Notes: generated by a model from the letters alone, not told the origin. Shown: positions 8,001 through 14,964, counted from the first letter of the stretch. The stretch: DNA of 20,406 nucleotides from Candidatus Aminicenantota bacterium (GCA_020355945.1 CP070627.1:7936660-7957065); one strand, 5' to 3'. Numbers and translations are program-made.

Positions 8001-10618
8001 TCCGGCACCAGGAAAAAGAGGATAAGATCAAGATTGGAAAACCGGTATGGAATACAAAGATTTATATACTGGATAGGGGGCATAAGATACAGCCGGTCGG
8101 GGTACCTGGAGAACTGATAATAGGTGGAGACGGCGTAGCCCGGGGATATTTGAATAACCCGGGATTAACCGCAGAGAGATTTGGCAGGGTTGTATTCGGT
8201 GATGGATCATTCGCTATTTTTTCTTTTTACAGGTCTTTAAAAACCAATGACCGAGGCCTGGTGCCCCGTAACAGGTTGTACCGTACCGGGGACCAGGCTC
8301 GCTGGCTGCCGGATGGAGATATCGAATTTTTAGGCAGACAGGACTGTCAGATAAAGATAAGGGGATTCCGGATAGAACCGGGAGAGATAGAAAATGCATT
8401 GTTAAAACACAGGGAGATTGAGGTTTGTGTTGTTGATGCCAGGGAAATGAATGAAGATAAACGGTTGATTGCTTATTATAAAACGAAAAATAAGATAGAT
8501 TTGTGGCCTTCATTAGACAAATATTTTGTTTATGACGATTTAATTTATTTCACAATGACCCGGGATGAAGCTAGAAATGAGAAATATAGAAATGCCATTA
8601 GCAAAGTCATAACAGATAAGAAAGTCCTGGAAATCGGACCCGGTAGTAAGGCAATTTTATCGCGTATGTGTATTGAAGCAGGAGCTAAAAAGGTTTATGC
8701 GGTGGAGAAATTAGCAGGAGCTTATCAAAAGGTCAAAGAAACAGTCAGGACATTGGGTTTGGAGGATCGCATAATTTTAATTCAGGGAGATATTCAAAAG
8801 GTAAACTTACCAGAGCAAGTGGATTATTGCGTTTCTGAAATAGTCGGATCTATTGGGGGCTCAGAAGGGGCCGCCATGATAATAAACTCTTCCCGCCATC
8901 TTCTAAAAAATCCTACCTGTATGATTCCTTCCCGGAGTCTGACAAAAATTGCAGCCATTACCTTACCCAAAAGCGAATTCGAGGGAAGCTTTGAAGAAGT
9001 CGGAGCCCATTATGTTGAGAAAATTTTCAGTCATATCGGTTATAAATTTGATTTACGGCTTTGCCTGGTTTCTTTTCCCCGGGAATATGTCATCTCCAAT
9101 CCGGATGTTTTTGAGAACTTAGATTTTACCAGGGAAAATTTACTGGAAGAGGAGCATGAGATTTACCTGGAGATTCAAAATAATTCGATTCTAAATGGGT
9201 TCATCCTATGGCTCAATTTATACCTGGATGATAAAGAATTAATCGACTGCCTTGAAAAAAAATATATATGGCTACCCATTTATTTACCCATTTTTTCAGA
9301 AGGAGACTATGTAGAAAAGGGTGATTATATCAAGGCAAAGGTCACCAGGAAACTATCCAATAATGGTATAAACCCGGATTTTACCATAAGCGGCCGGTTG
9401 TATAAAAAGCAGGCCGAACCAATCGACTTTATTTATCATTGTCCACATATAAATACCGGGTTCAGGACGAATAAATTCTATCAAAAAATATTTTCGGCGG
9501 ATAAATTAAAAACCAGGAGCAAATTAACGGCCACTGACTTAAGAAAATTTTTAAGTATGGAGTTACCGGAGTATATGGTGCCTTCTCATTTTGTGGAGTT
9601 AGATAGCATCCCGCTAACCCCCAATGGCAAAATAGATAGAAAGGCGTTATCCGCTCCCGGGGTGAAATTATCCGAAGAGAAATTCCAGGGCCCGAGAAAT
9701 GAGGTGGAGAAAAAATTGGCAGAGATATGGGCGGAAATACTAGGGATAGAAAAAGAGAGAATAGGCATAGAATACGATTTTTTTGAACTTGGTGGGAATT
9801 CGTTAAACCTAATCAGGCTGATTTCTAAAATTTATAATGAATTTGGAGTTGAAATTTCGATCAACCAGATTTATTTAAACCCCATAATAAGGGAGATTTC
9901 CAGGGCTGTAGTATCAAAAAGTTACATTGAGGAGCCTGTTATTTTGCTCAATCAACTGACTGCCAGGAAAATTTTCTGTTTTCCCTCTTCCATTGGCTTT
10001 GGGGTGAATTATACGGGTATTGCATCTATTCTTAACGATTACTCTTTCTATTCATTTAATTTTATAGAAAGTGACGATCGGTTAACAAAGTATGTGGATA
10101 TAATAAAAAATATTCAACCGGTAGGGCCTTACATTTTTTTTGGATGGTCTGCTGCGGGGGGGATAATATTTAAAGTAGCTAAGTTACTGGAAAATCATGG
10201 TTATAGAGTTTCGGATGTGATTTTTGCCGATTGCTTTTGGACTGACTTCGAGAAAAGAGAGCGGCTCGGAATTGAAGCTGAGAGCAGGAAAACCTATTTT
10301 AAAGAAATTGAAGAATACCTGGAGCGTATGAATGTGAGTTTTCTTAAAGAAAGAGTGCTGGAAAAAACGAAAAAATATATTACATTTGTCGAAAATCTCG
10401 CCAGAATAGACGTAATTAACGCCAATGTACATTTGATACTTTCTGAACAAAAGAGGGAGCCTGATAAGCTTAGGTGCTGGGATAAATATACAACCAAAAC
10501 CATTACGATTTACCAGGGATTTGGAGAGCATAGAAACATGTTTGAAGCTTCCAATTTAGAAAAAAATACGAAAATTATTAAACGAATATTAGATCAAATT
10601 GAATTTCCTGATGTTTGA
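2042..10618 (+). CDS. Terminal NRPS: half-C, A1, T1, sulfotransferase, C2, A2 with inserted methyltransferase, T2, TE
   Basis: 2858 aa. The start is ATG 2042 with AAGGAGG at 2024-2030, inside the previous gene. Domains by approximate residue: 1-250, C-terminal lobe of a C domain without any HHxxxDG; A1 270-785 (TSGSTG 421, NAYGPTE 563, LYRTGD 666, NGKVDR 775); T1 with Ser833; sulfotransferase 910-1195 (PSRSGST 918, RHPYAVIHSY 1044); C2 1209-1650 (HHIISDG 1342); A2 from 1660 (TSGTTG 1835), interrupted after A8 by a PRMT-like methyltransferase at 2150-2485 (VLEIGPGSK 2195, SEIVGSIGGSE 2265), then NGKIDR 2528; T2 with Ser2587; type I thioesterase 2630-2855 with nucleophile in GWSAAGG (Ser2703) and His2830. 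All catalytic motifs outside the N-terminal half-C look intact. It adds the last two residues and releases the peptide. By-eye alignment to GrsA gives A2 code D-G-T-C-T-A-E-V-M-K, close to a known tyrosine code, and A1 code D-I-W-E-L-T-A-D-D-K, which I cannot assign. Final product unknown. Confidence 0.96.
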   Translation: MKNDIESMVRSYISENSWLRKLENVTYNPVYGDKNNLEDSSMKNFERSSFSFPGPLAETVKKITGGSDAKAFLVFITALNILAYKYTGINDILIAAPGFRDDDDGEYKDLLLFFRTEVNEESILRDLLNTAFGDLNAAYEHRHFDYEFFFDHFCLQNPGDREALTALGLVYDSFNRESRLADGIDLLFRIEQRSGEFVLIIKYDTHGYRQEQVDQLGRHFINILTSMLEDLDKTPRQIDILSREDLRELLVDFSGETVDYRLEEKNFIPSFEAQFERSPLSTAVKCEDKTLTYRQLNEISNRLAGLMQKEGAVLREDLVAILMERSEKMLVSIIATWKFGAAYVPIDPDYPDDRVKTIMEDSRSKLIITEKGILHPELESALKSMARIVYLDEMEKILENESNKNLNIDIQPCDLAYIIYTSGSTGKPKGVMVEHRGMMNHLYAKIADIQIDSECVVVQNASQCFDISIWQFFAALLVGGRTVIYPNRLVLSPETLIRRAGTDNATILEVVPAYLSMMLDTIDKRKLQHVFPVLRYLLVTGEAVRPGLVKRWFEKFPGIKMANAYGPTEASDDITHFIMDRFPGGDSIPIGRTLRNFRIYILDSRMNLCPLGIKGEICVSGIGVGRGYLNNPELTEEKFINSPPIKSFLGSRGDFPKKHLVGEGTLYRTGDIGRYLPDGNIEFFGRKDYQVKIRGFRIELEEIENKLSTMEGIGSAVVIDKEDKAGNKYLCAYITLCQGAEKKQEEIKRELRDVLPEYMIPANIVIMESLPLTPNGKVDRKALPEPGEADISGMEYVAPRNAVEKKLAEIWQEVLGIEKIGIHDNFFNLGGDSFKGIHIVNKIQEWLQEVVHVTVLFLAPTIAELALKLESYKKMDFETRVDAAKIAEIRSLIQPLPPLPSHLKSSAKTPPVMFILCPSRSGSTLLRVILAGHPKLFAPQEFELLSFNTLKERKEALSGTFSLYLEGVIRAIMDIKQIGANEAKAIMEGFEMQGMTVQEFYGVLQSWLEGRMLVEKTPQYTYDMEVLKRAEEYFDSPLYIHLIRHPYAVIHSYENARLDQLFKYEHHFSSRQLGELLWLICHQNILEFLENIPENRKYRLKYEDLVGYPEFFVSQMCNHFGLKFYPIMLNIYGDADKRMTDGIHAESKMLGDVKFFSHKSIDTQSVEKWKEKYKTEFLGDAAIHLAKSFGYLQKGIEYSGIEVAPKKAYYELSHAQKRLWILDQLAGSHTAYNIPNVYLVEGDLNIDILKKSFETVVRRHESLRTTFIKVDGNPMQKIHDFESIGFKLEYVDLRNQENPGKQAESLVNNEVAMAFDLGQGPLLKSKLLQLEEKKNVFLFILHHIISDGWSMRLLINDILALYEAYKSDKRNPLPPLRFQYKDYSVWLHKKKMQGVLKRQEEHWLKEFEGEIPILNIPTDYVRPMIQSFEGSFAGFDLSVEETKALNNIAGSEGTSLFMILLALFNIFLSKLSSQEDIVVGTPTAGRNHPDLEKIIGIFVNTLALRNYPLGEKSFTGFLRQVRKRTLDAFENQDYQFEDLVEKITVKKDMSRNPVFDVMFILQNIQEASILGDEITGTESAGLDIKPFVHESHTSKFDLSLFAREVGDRLFFTFQYCTKLFKEETIRRFIGYFRKITAVVLDNLEVKISGIEIISKEEKYRLLYDLNNTTRGYPEDKTIHRLFEEQVEKTPDNVALVLPGLQCPAPCARGYHTITYIELNGRASQVAQLLRAKGVKLESIVGIMVNRPIKMIPAILGVLKAGGAYLPIDPRYPGDRIKFMLKDSGVRTLIIDTPGDAPTDNLVSINQEAIGTINSPDTSNPPCEVKSCNIAYVIYTSGTTGRPKGVVVGHRGVVNTLLCRKEEYGINPAVTSLQLFSYSFDGFVTSFFSSVTAGAKVIFPDQEEIKDLAKIKEVIVKNKVTHFICVPPLYWTIIESLSREETSSLKVVTLAGDRIFADILKVTRQKNENMEIANEYGVTEGSVMSTIFRHQEKEDKIKIGKPVWNTKIYILDRGHKIQPVGVPGELIIGGDGVARGYLNNPGLTAERFGRVVFGDGSFAIFSFYRSLKTNDRGLVPRNRLYRTGDQARWLPDGDIEFLGRQDCQIKIRGFRIEPGEIENALLKHREIEVCVVDAREMNEDKRLIAYYKTKNKIDLWPSLDKYFVYDDLIYFTMTRDEARNEKYRNAISKVITDKKVLEIGPGSKAILSRMCIEAGAKKVYAVEKLAGAYQKVKETVRTLGLEDRIILIQGDIQKVNLPEQVDYCVSEIVGSIGGSEGAAMIINSSRHLLKNPTCMIPSRSLTKIAAITLPKSEFEGSFEEVGAHYVEKIFSHIGYKFDLRLCLVSFPREYVISNPDVFENLDFTRENLLEEEHEIYLEIQNNSILNGFILWLNLYLDDKELIDCLEKKYIWLPIYLPIFSEGDYVEKGDYIKAKVTRKLSNNGINPDFTISGRLYKKQAEPIDFIYHCPHINTGFRTNKFYQKIFSADKLKTRSKLTATDLRKFLSMELPEYMVPSHFVELDSIPLTPNGKIDRKALSAPGVKLSEEKFQGPRNEVEKKLAEIWAEILGIEKERIGIEYDFFELGGNSLNLIRLISKIYNEFGVEISINQIYLNPIIREISRAVVSKSYIEEPVILLNQLTARKIFCFPSSIGFGVNYTGIASILNDYSFYSFNFIESDDRLTKYVDIIKNIQPVGPYIFFGWSAAGGIIFKVAKLLENHGYRVSDVIFADCFWTDFEKRERLGIEAESRKTYFKEIEEYLERMNVSFLKERVLEKTKKYITFVENLARIDVINANVHLILSEQKREPDKLRCWDKYTTKTITIYQGFGEHRNMFEASNLEKNTKIIKRILDQIEFPDV

Positions 10619-10644
10619 CATTATAGTATAAAATATATTAAAAT
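10615..10644 (+). promoter_or_regulatory. Candidate sigma70-type promoter for the permease gene
   Basis: A perfect TTGACA lies at 10615-10620, overlapping the TGA stop codon of the NRPS (10616-10618). An 18-base spacer is followed by TAAAAT at 10639-10644, which matches 5 of 6 bases of the -10 consensus. The permease start codon is 34 bases further on. This suggests the permease can be transcribed independently even if NRPS transcription also reads through. The region is very AT-rich, so the -10 could be shifted by a few bases. Confidence 0.5.
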
Positions 10645-10677
10645 AGAATCCGGTATATCCGATTAAGGAGATATATT

Positions 10678-13068
10678 ATGTTTAAGAATTATTTTTTAAC
10701 CACATTTAGAAACATTCGACGACACAAGATGTTTTCTTTAATTAATGTGGTGGGGCTTGCTACAGGAATAACTTGCTGTATTCTCGTCTTCTTATGGATT
10801 CAAAATGAGATGAGCTATGACAGGTTCCATGAGAAGTCGGATGAACTTTATCGAGTTATTAGTAAGTCGCATACGGGGACTCAACTTATTCATCAAGCAA
10901 GAACACCGAATGCACTTGCCGAAACCTTGAAAGAGGAATATCATGAAATAATTAATGCCACAAGATTTCGGGGCGGCCGTGGTGGCTGGCTGCTGAAATA
11001 TGGAGACAAAATTTTTAAGAATGATAGATTAGGAACTGCTGATCCATCGTTTTTTGAAATGTTCTCATTTCCCTTTATTAAAGGTGATCCGAAAACCGCA
11101 TTAAAAGACCGGTATTCTATCGTAATAACCGAGAGTATGGCAAAAAAATATTTTGGGGATGTGGAGCCAATGGGAAAAGTCATTACGCTTATGGGACCTC
11201 GAAAGGATATGAAGGTAACCGGGGTAATCAGGGACGTACCGCGTAATTCTCACATCCAGTTCGATTACGTTTTTCCACTAATTAATATGAGAGAATGGTG
11301 GCGTGAGGATTTGAATAGCTGGGAGCGCTATCGATTCCATACCTATATAGAAGTAAATAAAAATGTTTCAGCCGATGATCTAAGTGAAAAAATTTCAGGT
11401 ATTATAAAGAGACATTTCCCGGGGACCAATACCGCAGTGTATCTTCAATCGTTAAAGGACATCCATCTTCGTTCGGATTTCAAATGGGATCAAGATAATT
11501 TTGAAGCTGGTAGTATTATATATGTATACGTTTTATCTTTAACCGCATTATGTATCTTACTGGTTGCCTGCATCAACTTTATGAACCTGGCGACTGCCCG
11601 TTCAGCCAATCGTGCCAAAGAGGTGGGCATAAGAAAAATAGTAGGGGCACAGCGAAGACATATTATTAAACAATTTTTTGGAGAATCGATTGTTTTATCG
11701 TTTATCGCCCTTTGCGTGGCCATCATCCTGGTTTATATTTTTCTCCCGGTTTTTAATACCCTTTCCGGCAAGCAGTTGAAAATGGGATTATTTGCCGGTG
11801 ATATACAGGTCATAATTGGAATTGTAGTAATTACACTTTTCACAGGTATTATGGCCGGGAGTTATCCTGCCCTTCTTTTATCAGCCATGCAGCCGATAAA
11901 TGTATTAAAGAAGATTGGCAGTATGGGTAAACCCCGGGGTGAGCTCTTGCGTAAGCTCCTTGTGGTGTTACAGTTCATATTTATAATTATTTTAATCATT
12001 GGAACAACCGTCATTTACTCTCAGCTTGATCATATAAAAAATAGAGATTTGGGGTTCGATGAAGACCATGTTGTTCATTTCTCCGGTCAGGGAGAGTTTA
12101 GAAGAAACATTGACGCGGTAAAGCATGAATTGCTGCAAAACCCGAATATTGTTAGTGTAGCTAAAGCTTACCCGCCAATATCAACATTGCAGGGGACTAC
12201 AGATGTAAACTGGGAAGGAAAAAATCCTGATGTGGAGCTCATGGTGCATCCTGGTCTCGTAGATTATGACTATTTAAAGACCTTCAATATGAAGATGGTT
12301 CAAGGCAGATTTTTTTCAAAGGAATTTCCAACCGACACCTCGAATTTTGTCCTCAATGAAACCGCGGTAAAAGTTATGGGGATAGAGTCCCCTGTAGGAA
12401 AGCGATTTTCCTATAGGAGTTCCATCACCAATGGAGAAATAAAAGGCATTATTATAGGTGTAATAAAAGACTTTCATCAGAGTTCCCTTCATAACGAAAT
12501 AGAACCTCTGGTTTTAAGACTATATAATCGGCCTATGATTATTAATATTAAAATAAGGCCGGAGAAAGTTTCTAAGACCATAAGCTTTATAGAAAGCAAA
12601 TGGAAAAAATTTGCCCCTGATTATCCTTTTTCATATGAATTTCTTGATGAAAGGATTGATAGCTTTTATGATGCGGAAGGGAGAATCGGTTCAATTTTTA
12701 AGTATTCCACTTTCCTGGCAATGTTTATTGCTTGTCTTGGGCTTTTGGGTTTATTATCTTTTATGGTTGAACAAAAAACAAAGGAGATTGGCATACGGAA
12801 AGTTCTCGGTGCATCTGAATTCAGTATAGTCCTGTTTTTTTTAAAGAGTATATTAAAATGGGTAATTGCAGCAATAATTATCGCCTGCCCGGCTGCCTGG
12901 TATCTCATGAGCCTCTGGCTTCAGAATTTTTCATACCGGATCAGTATTAGTTGGTTGATTTTTCTTTTTGCAGGTGGAGTGTCACTGTTATTATCTTTAT
13001 TGACAGTCAGCTATCAAACTATCAAAGCAGCACGAACCAATCCCGTGGATAGTTTGAGGTACGAGTAA
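10678..13068 (+). CDS. ABC transporter permease, MacB/FtsX type with two FtsX halves
   Basis: 796 aa inner-membrane protein. The start is ATG 10678, with TAAGGAG at 10664-10670 and a 7-base spacer. TM1 is at about residues 19-42, followed by a large periplasmic MacB-type domain (about 45-275). TM2-TM4 (about 280-400) carry the FtsX hallmark EVGIRKIVGA. TM5 is at about 423-448, followed by a second periplasmic domain, and TM6-TM8 (about 677-780) carry the second hallmark EIGIRKVLGA. The length and duplicated plan fit the roughly 800-aa fused permeases that pair with a LolD/MacB-like ATPase encoded elsewhere. No ATPase gene lies in this window, so its partner is unknown. Relatives couple ATP hydrolysis in the cytoplasm to mechanical work in the periplasm and export peptides, antibiotics or lipoproteins. 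Sitting 59 bases behind an NRPS on the same strand it could export the peptide or give self-resistance, but that is inference from position only. Confidence 0.93.
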   Translation: MFKNYFLTTFRNIRRHKMFSLINVVGLATGITCCILVFLWIQNEMSYDRFHEKSDELYRVISKSHTGTQLIHQARTPNALAETLKEEYHEIINATRFRGGRGGWLLKYGDKIFKNDRLGTADPSFFEMFSFPFIKGDPKTALKDRYSIVITESMAKKYFGDVEPMGKVITLMGPRKDMKVTGVIRDVPRNSHIQFDYVFPLINMREWWREDLNSWERYRFHTYIEVNKNVSADDLSEKISGIIKRHFPGTNTAVYLQSLKDIHLRSDFKWDQDNFEAGSIIYVYVLSLTALCILLVACINFMNLATARSANRAKEVGIRKIVGAQRRHIIKQFFGESIVLSFIALCVAIILVYIFLPVFNTLSGKQLKMGLFAGDIQVIIGIVVITLFTGIMAGSYPALLLSAMQPINVLKKIGSMGKPRGELLRKLLVVLQFIFIIILIIGTTVIYSQLDHIKNRDLGFDEDHVVHFSGQGEFRRNIDAVKHELLQNPNIVSVAKAYPPISTLQGTTDVNWEGKNPDVELMVHPGLVDYDYLKTFNMKMVQGRFFSKEFPTDTSNFVLNETAVKVMGIESPVGKRFSYRSSITNGEIKGIIIGVIKDFHQSSLHNEIEPLVLRLYNRPMIINIKIRPEKVSKTISFIESKWKKFAPDYPFSYEFLDERIDSFYDAEGRIGSIFKYSTFLAMFIACLGLLGLLSFMVEQKTKEIGIRKVLGASEFSIVLFFLKSILKWVIAAIIIACPAAWYLMSLWLQNFSYRISISWLIFLFAGGVSLLLSLLTVSYQTIKAARTNPVDSLRYE

Positions 13069-13151
13069 CATCCAAAAACGTAAAAAATAACAATTTTTAA
13101 TGTAAGAAAGCTAATTCAGAAGGAGAAAAATAAATAAAAAAGGAAGACCAT

Positions 13152-13235
13152 TTAAAAATCATTGGTAAATGCCTGTTTGACAGCGGCGGCATGGTCCGGG
13201 GAAGCCATGATCCCGATTTGTTTATAAATGGCTTT
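13152..13235 (-). other. Coding-like stretch past the hydrolase stop (possible frameshifted C-terminus)
   Basis: On the - strand, one frame over from the hydrolase, codons from about 13235 down to a TAA at 13154-13152 read KAIYKQIGIMASPDHAAAV and then KQAFTNDF. The codons look like normal coding DNA (GCC GCC GCT GTC). Losing one base in the run of four A in the hydrolase tail (…GAG AAA AGC…) would fuse this stretch to the hydrolase in place of its last three residues (SHL). It may be a true frameshift, a sequencing or assembly slip, or a remnant of another gene. The rest of the gap from 13069 to 13151 is AT-rich with no gene that I can see. Confidence 0.35.
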
Positions 13236-13926
13236 TCTCCACTTTCGCCACTTTGGCCCACTGCACCAGTGGCTCGATCCATTCCTTTAACGGTTTATAA
13301 AGAATCCCATGCCCGGTTCCTACTTTTAGTTCGATCTCTTTATGTTTGTTTATCCCAATGGAACCCTGGAAAAACTTTTCACAGGACCCCACCAATTCAT
13401 CCTTCTCGTCATAAATGGAAAGAATATTCCCCCAAAGATCAATATCAAATCGCTGAAACACCATATCATTACAACCTGCCATAATAACAAAATTTGCGTC
13501 CCTATTTCTAAGTATGGTGGACACCAGCATCGCAATCAATGCTCCCTTTGAGGCCCCTACCACGGTAATATGAGACGGCGGCACACCGGCTTGAAGTAAG
13601 CGCTTGACCTGGGACACCACCTTTTGCGCATATCGCCCCGGGTTGGTGTTTCTCTCCCGCGCTTCACTGATGACAATAAATCCCTTTTCTTTTAAAGCTT
13701 CCAATATCTTTTCATATTCATAAACACCATATCTCTCACTGATGGGACGAATCCCTTTAATCTCAACGATCCTGCCATGAAGGTAAAATAAATAATTCGC
13801 CTTCACATCGATTTTCTCCGGGACCTCCGGGAAAATCGCTTGTGCATGTCCTTCAGAACCAATCAACAAAATCAACAACTTAAAAATCACCATCCCGAAA
13901 ATCCACCATTTACTCCTTAATTTCAT
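13222..13926 (-). CDS. Secreted or membrane-anchored alpha/beta hydrolase
   Basis: Two ATG codons lie in tandem (13929 and 13926 on the - strand). AGGAGG at 13938-13933 is only 3 bases from the first but 6 from the second, so I take 13926 (234 aa). The N-terminus has basic residues followed by a hydrophobic stretch and a possible signal-peptidase site after GHAQA, so the protein is probably exported. The hydrolase signature is clear. Numbering from the tandem-ATG form, there is an oxyanion-type LHGR (50-53), a nucleophile elbow VVGASKGA with Ser127, a YDEKDE loop offering Asp174 or Asp177, and GTGHG with His207. The substrate is unknown; an esterase or peptidase role is possible. It lies downstream of accA on the same strand but behind about 175 bases with hairpins, so it may be a separate unit. 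The 3' end may be frameshifted: an open +1 frame continues for about 27 codons past the stop. Confidence 0.8.
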   Translation of the reverse strand: MKLRSKWWIFGMVIFKLLILLIGSEGHAQAIFPEVPEKIDVKANYLFYLHGRIVEIKGIRPISERYGVYEYEKILEALKEKGFIVISEARERNTNPGRYAQKVVSQVKRLLQAGVPPSHITVVGASKGALIAMLVSTILRNRDANFVIMAGCNDMVFQRFDIDLWGNILSIYDEKDELVGSCEKFFQGSIGINKHKEIELKVGTGHGILYKPLKEWIEPLVQWAKVAKVEKSHL

Positions 13927-13939
13927 CATAAACCTCCTA

Positions 13940-14035
13940 TTTGCCTCCGGCGGCCAGAAACCTTTTTGAAAAAAGGTTTCTGGACTTCCAAAAACTTTTC
14001 ATTAACGCAATCCAAAATTTTTGCGGGGTCCGTGA
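13940..14035. repeat. Hairpin-bearing dispersed-type intergenic element
   Basis: The core is a perfect inverted repeat: CCAGAAACCTTTTT (13954-13967), 2 bases, AAAAAGGTTTCTGG (13970-13983). It is flanked by GCCTCCGGCGG on the left and by CTTCCAAAAACTTTTC and a small CGCAA/TTGCG repeat (about 14006-14025) on the right. The overall layout resembles an intergenic repeat I remember from other bacterial genomes, but I cannot search for copies here. It could act as a transcription barrier between accA and the hydrolase on the - strand. The lack of a T-run after the stem on that strand argues against a simple intrinsic terminator. Confidence 0.45.
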
Positions 14036-14040
14036 CCGCT

Positions 14041-14066
14041 GGGGGCGGTTTTTATGAAGAGCCCCC
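14041..14066 (-). terminator. GC-rich stem-loop after accA, weak terminator candidate
   Basis: GGGGGC at 14041-14046 pairs with GCCCCC at 14061-14066 across a 14-base loop, about 40 bases past the accA stop codon in the direction of accA transcription. There is no U-tract after it, so at best it is a 3'-end stabilising or weak terminating structure. Confidence 0.25.
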
Positions 14067-14101
14067 TTAATAGGGTGACCGCGCCATGGGTCCGCCAGCG
14101 G

Positions 14102-14917
14102 CTATTGTGAAAATACACCGATCTGGCGATACTTCTGGTACCGTTGTTCCAAGAGAGTCTCCACATCCAGCCCCAGTAATTCTTTCAGGCCTGAAAGCAA
14201 AGCACCTTTTAATCGTTTGGCCGTGGTTTCATGGTCTTCATGCGCGCCTCCATCAGGTTCTTCAATCACCTTATCGATTACGTTTATTCTATGCAGATGG
14301 TGAGCAGTTAATTTTAAGGCCTCTGCGGCTTCAGCGGCTTTGCCGGAATCACGCCAAAGAATAGAAGCGCAGCCTTCAGGGGAAATAACCGAATAGATCG
14401 TATTGGAGAGCATATATACCCGGTCTGCCAGCCCCAGGGCCAATGCACCGCCAGAACCACCCTCACCGGTAATTACAGAAATAATCGGCGTCTTCAAGGT
14501 AGACATTTGATAAAGATTATAAGCAATCGCTTCTGCCTGTCCCCTCTCTTCCGCACCGATACCCGGATACGCACCAGGCGTATCAATGAGATTAATCACG
14601 GGGCGACCAAACCGCTCCGCTTCCACCATCAAGCGCAAAGCCTTCCGATAACCCTCAGGATGAGCCATCCCGAAATTTCGCTTCATATGCTCCTTGACAT
14701 TCCTGCCTTTCTGGTGACCGATAATAGTAACCGGGATATCTTTCAAAAACCCAACTCCTCCCACCACAGCCAGGTCATCACTAAACCGCCGGTCCCCGTG
14801 AAACTCCAGGAAATCCGTGATCATATATTTGATATAATCCAGGGTGGTGGGCCGTTTGGTATGACGGGCCAACCTGACAATATCAATCGCTCTTTCTTGA
14901 TCGATGTCTTCTCCCAT
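14102..14917 (-). CDS. accA: Acetyl-CoA carboxylase carboxyltransferase subunit alpha
   Basis: With AccD this subunit transfers the carboxyl group from carboxybiotin on AccB to acetyl-CoA, making malonyl-CoA for fatty acid synthesis in the cytoplasm. Family features are strong: LARHTKRPTTLDYI, GDRRFSDD, IIGHQKGRNVKEH, RNFGMAHPEGYRKALRLM, DTPGAYPGIGAEERGQ, GEGGSGGALALG and ISPEGCASILW. ATG codons lie at 14923 and 14917. GGAGA at 14928-14924 touches the first but is 6 bases from the second, so 14917 (271 aa) is preferred. An in-frame TAA sits just upstream, so no longer form is possible. The protein lacks about 50 residues found at the N-terminus of E. coli AccA (319 aa). It is the last acc gene of a B-C-D-A operon, with a 167-base gap after accD that contains 7-bp repeats. 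Confidence 0.96.
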   Translation of the reverse strand: MGEDIDQERAIDIVRLARHTKRPTTLDYIKYMITDFLEFHGDRRFSDDLAVVGGVGFLKDIPVTIIGHQKGRNVKEHMKRNFGMAHPEGYRKALRLMVEAERFGRPVINLIDTPGAYPGIGAEERGQAEAIAYNLYQMSTLKTPIISVITGEGGSGGALALGLADRVYMLSNTIYSVISPEGCASILWRDSGKAAEAAEALKLTAHHLHRINVIDKVIEEPDGGAHEDHETTAKRLKGALLSGLKELLGLDVETLLEQRYQKYRQIGVFSQ

Positions 14918-14949
14918 AATCATTCTCCATCTATCTTATAAACCACAAA

Positions 14950-14964
14950 GGGATCGGCGATCCC
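14950..14964. repeat. Short perfect palindrome upstream of accA
   Basis: GGGATCG and CGATCCC flank a single G. The site is about 30 bases before the accA start in the accD-accA gap. It is too short to judge alone. It may form a small hairpin in the operon mRNA next to the accA Shine-Dalgarno. Confidence 0.3.

Noticed and set aside
13191..13551. + strand open frames opposite the hydrolase
   Set aside because: The - strand frame has a signal peptide, a GxSxG elbow, an Asp and a His in order and a good ribosome site. The + strand frames are its shadows.
13954..13983. Calling the 14-bp perfect inverted repeat a standard intrinsic terminator
   Set aside because: No T-run follows the stem in the direction of accA transcription and the loop is only 2 bases, so a repeat element is the safer call.
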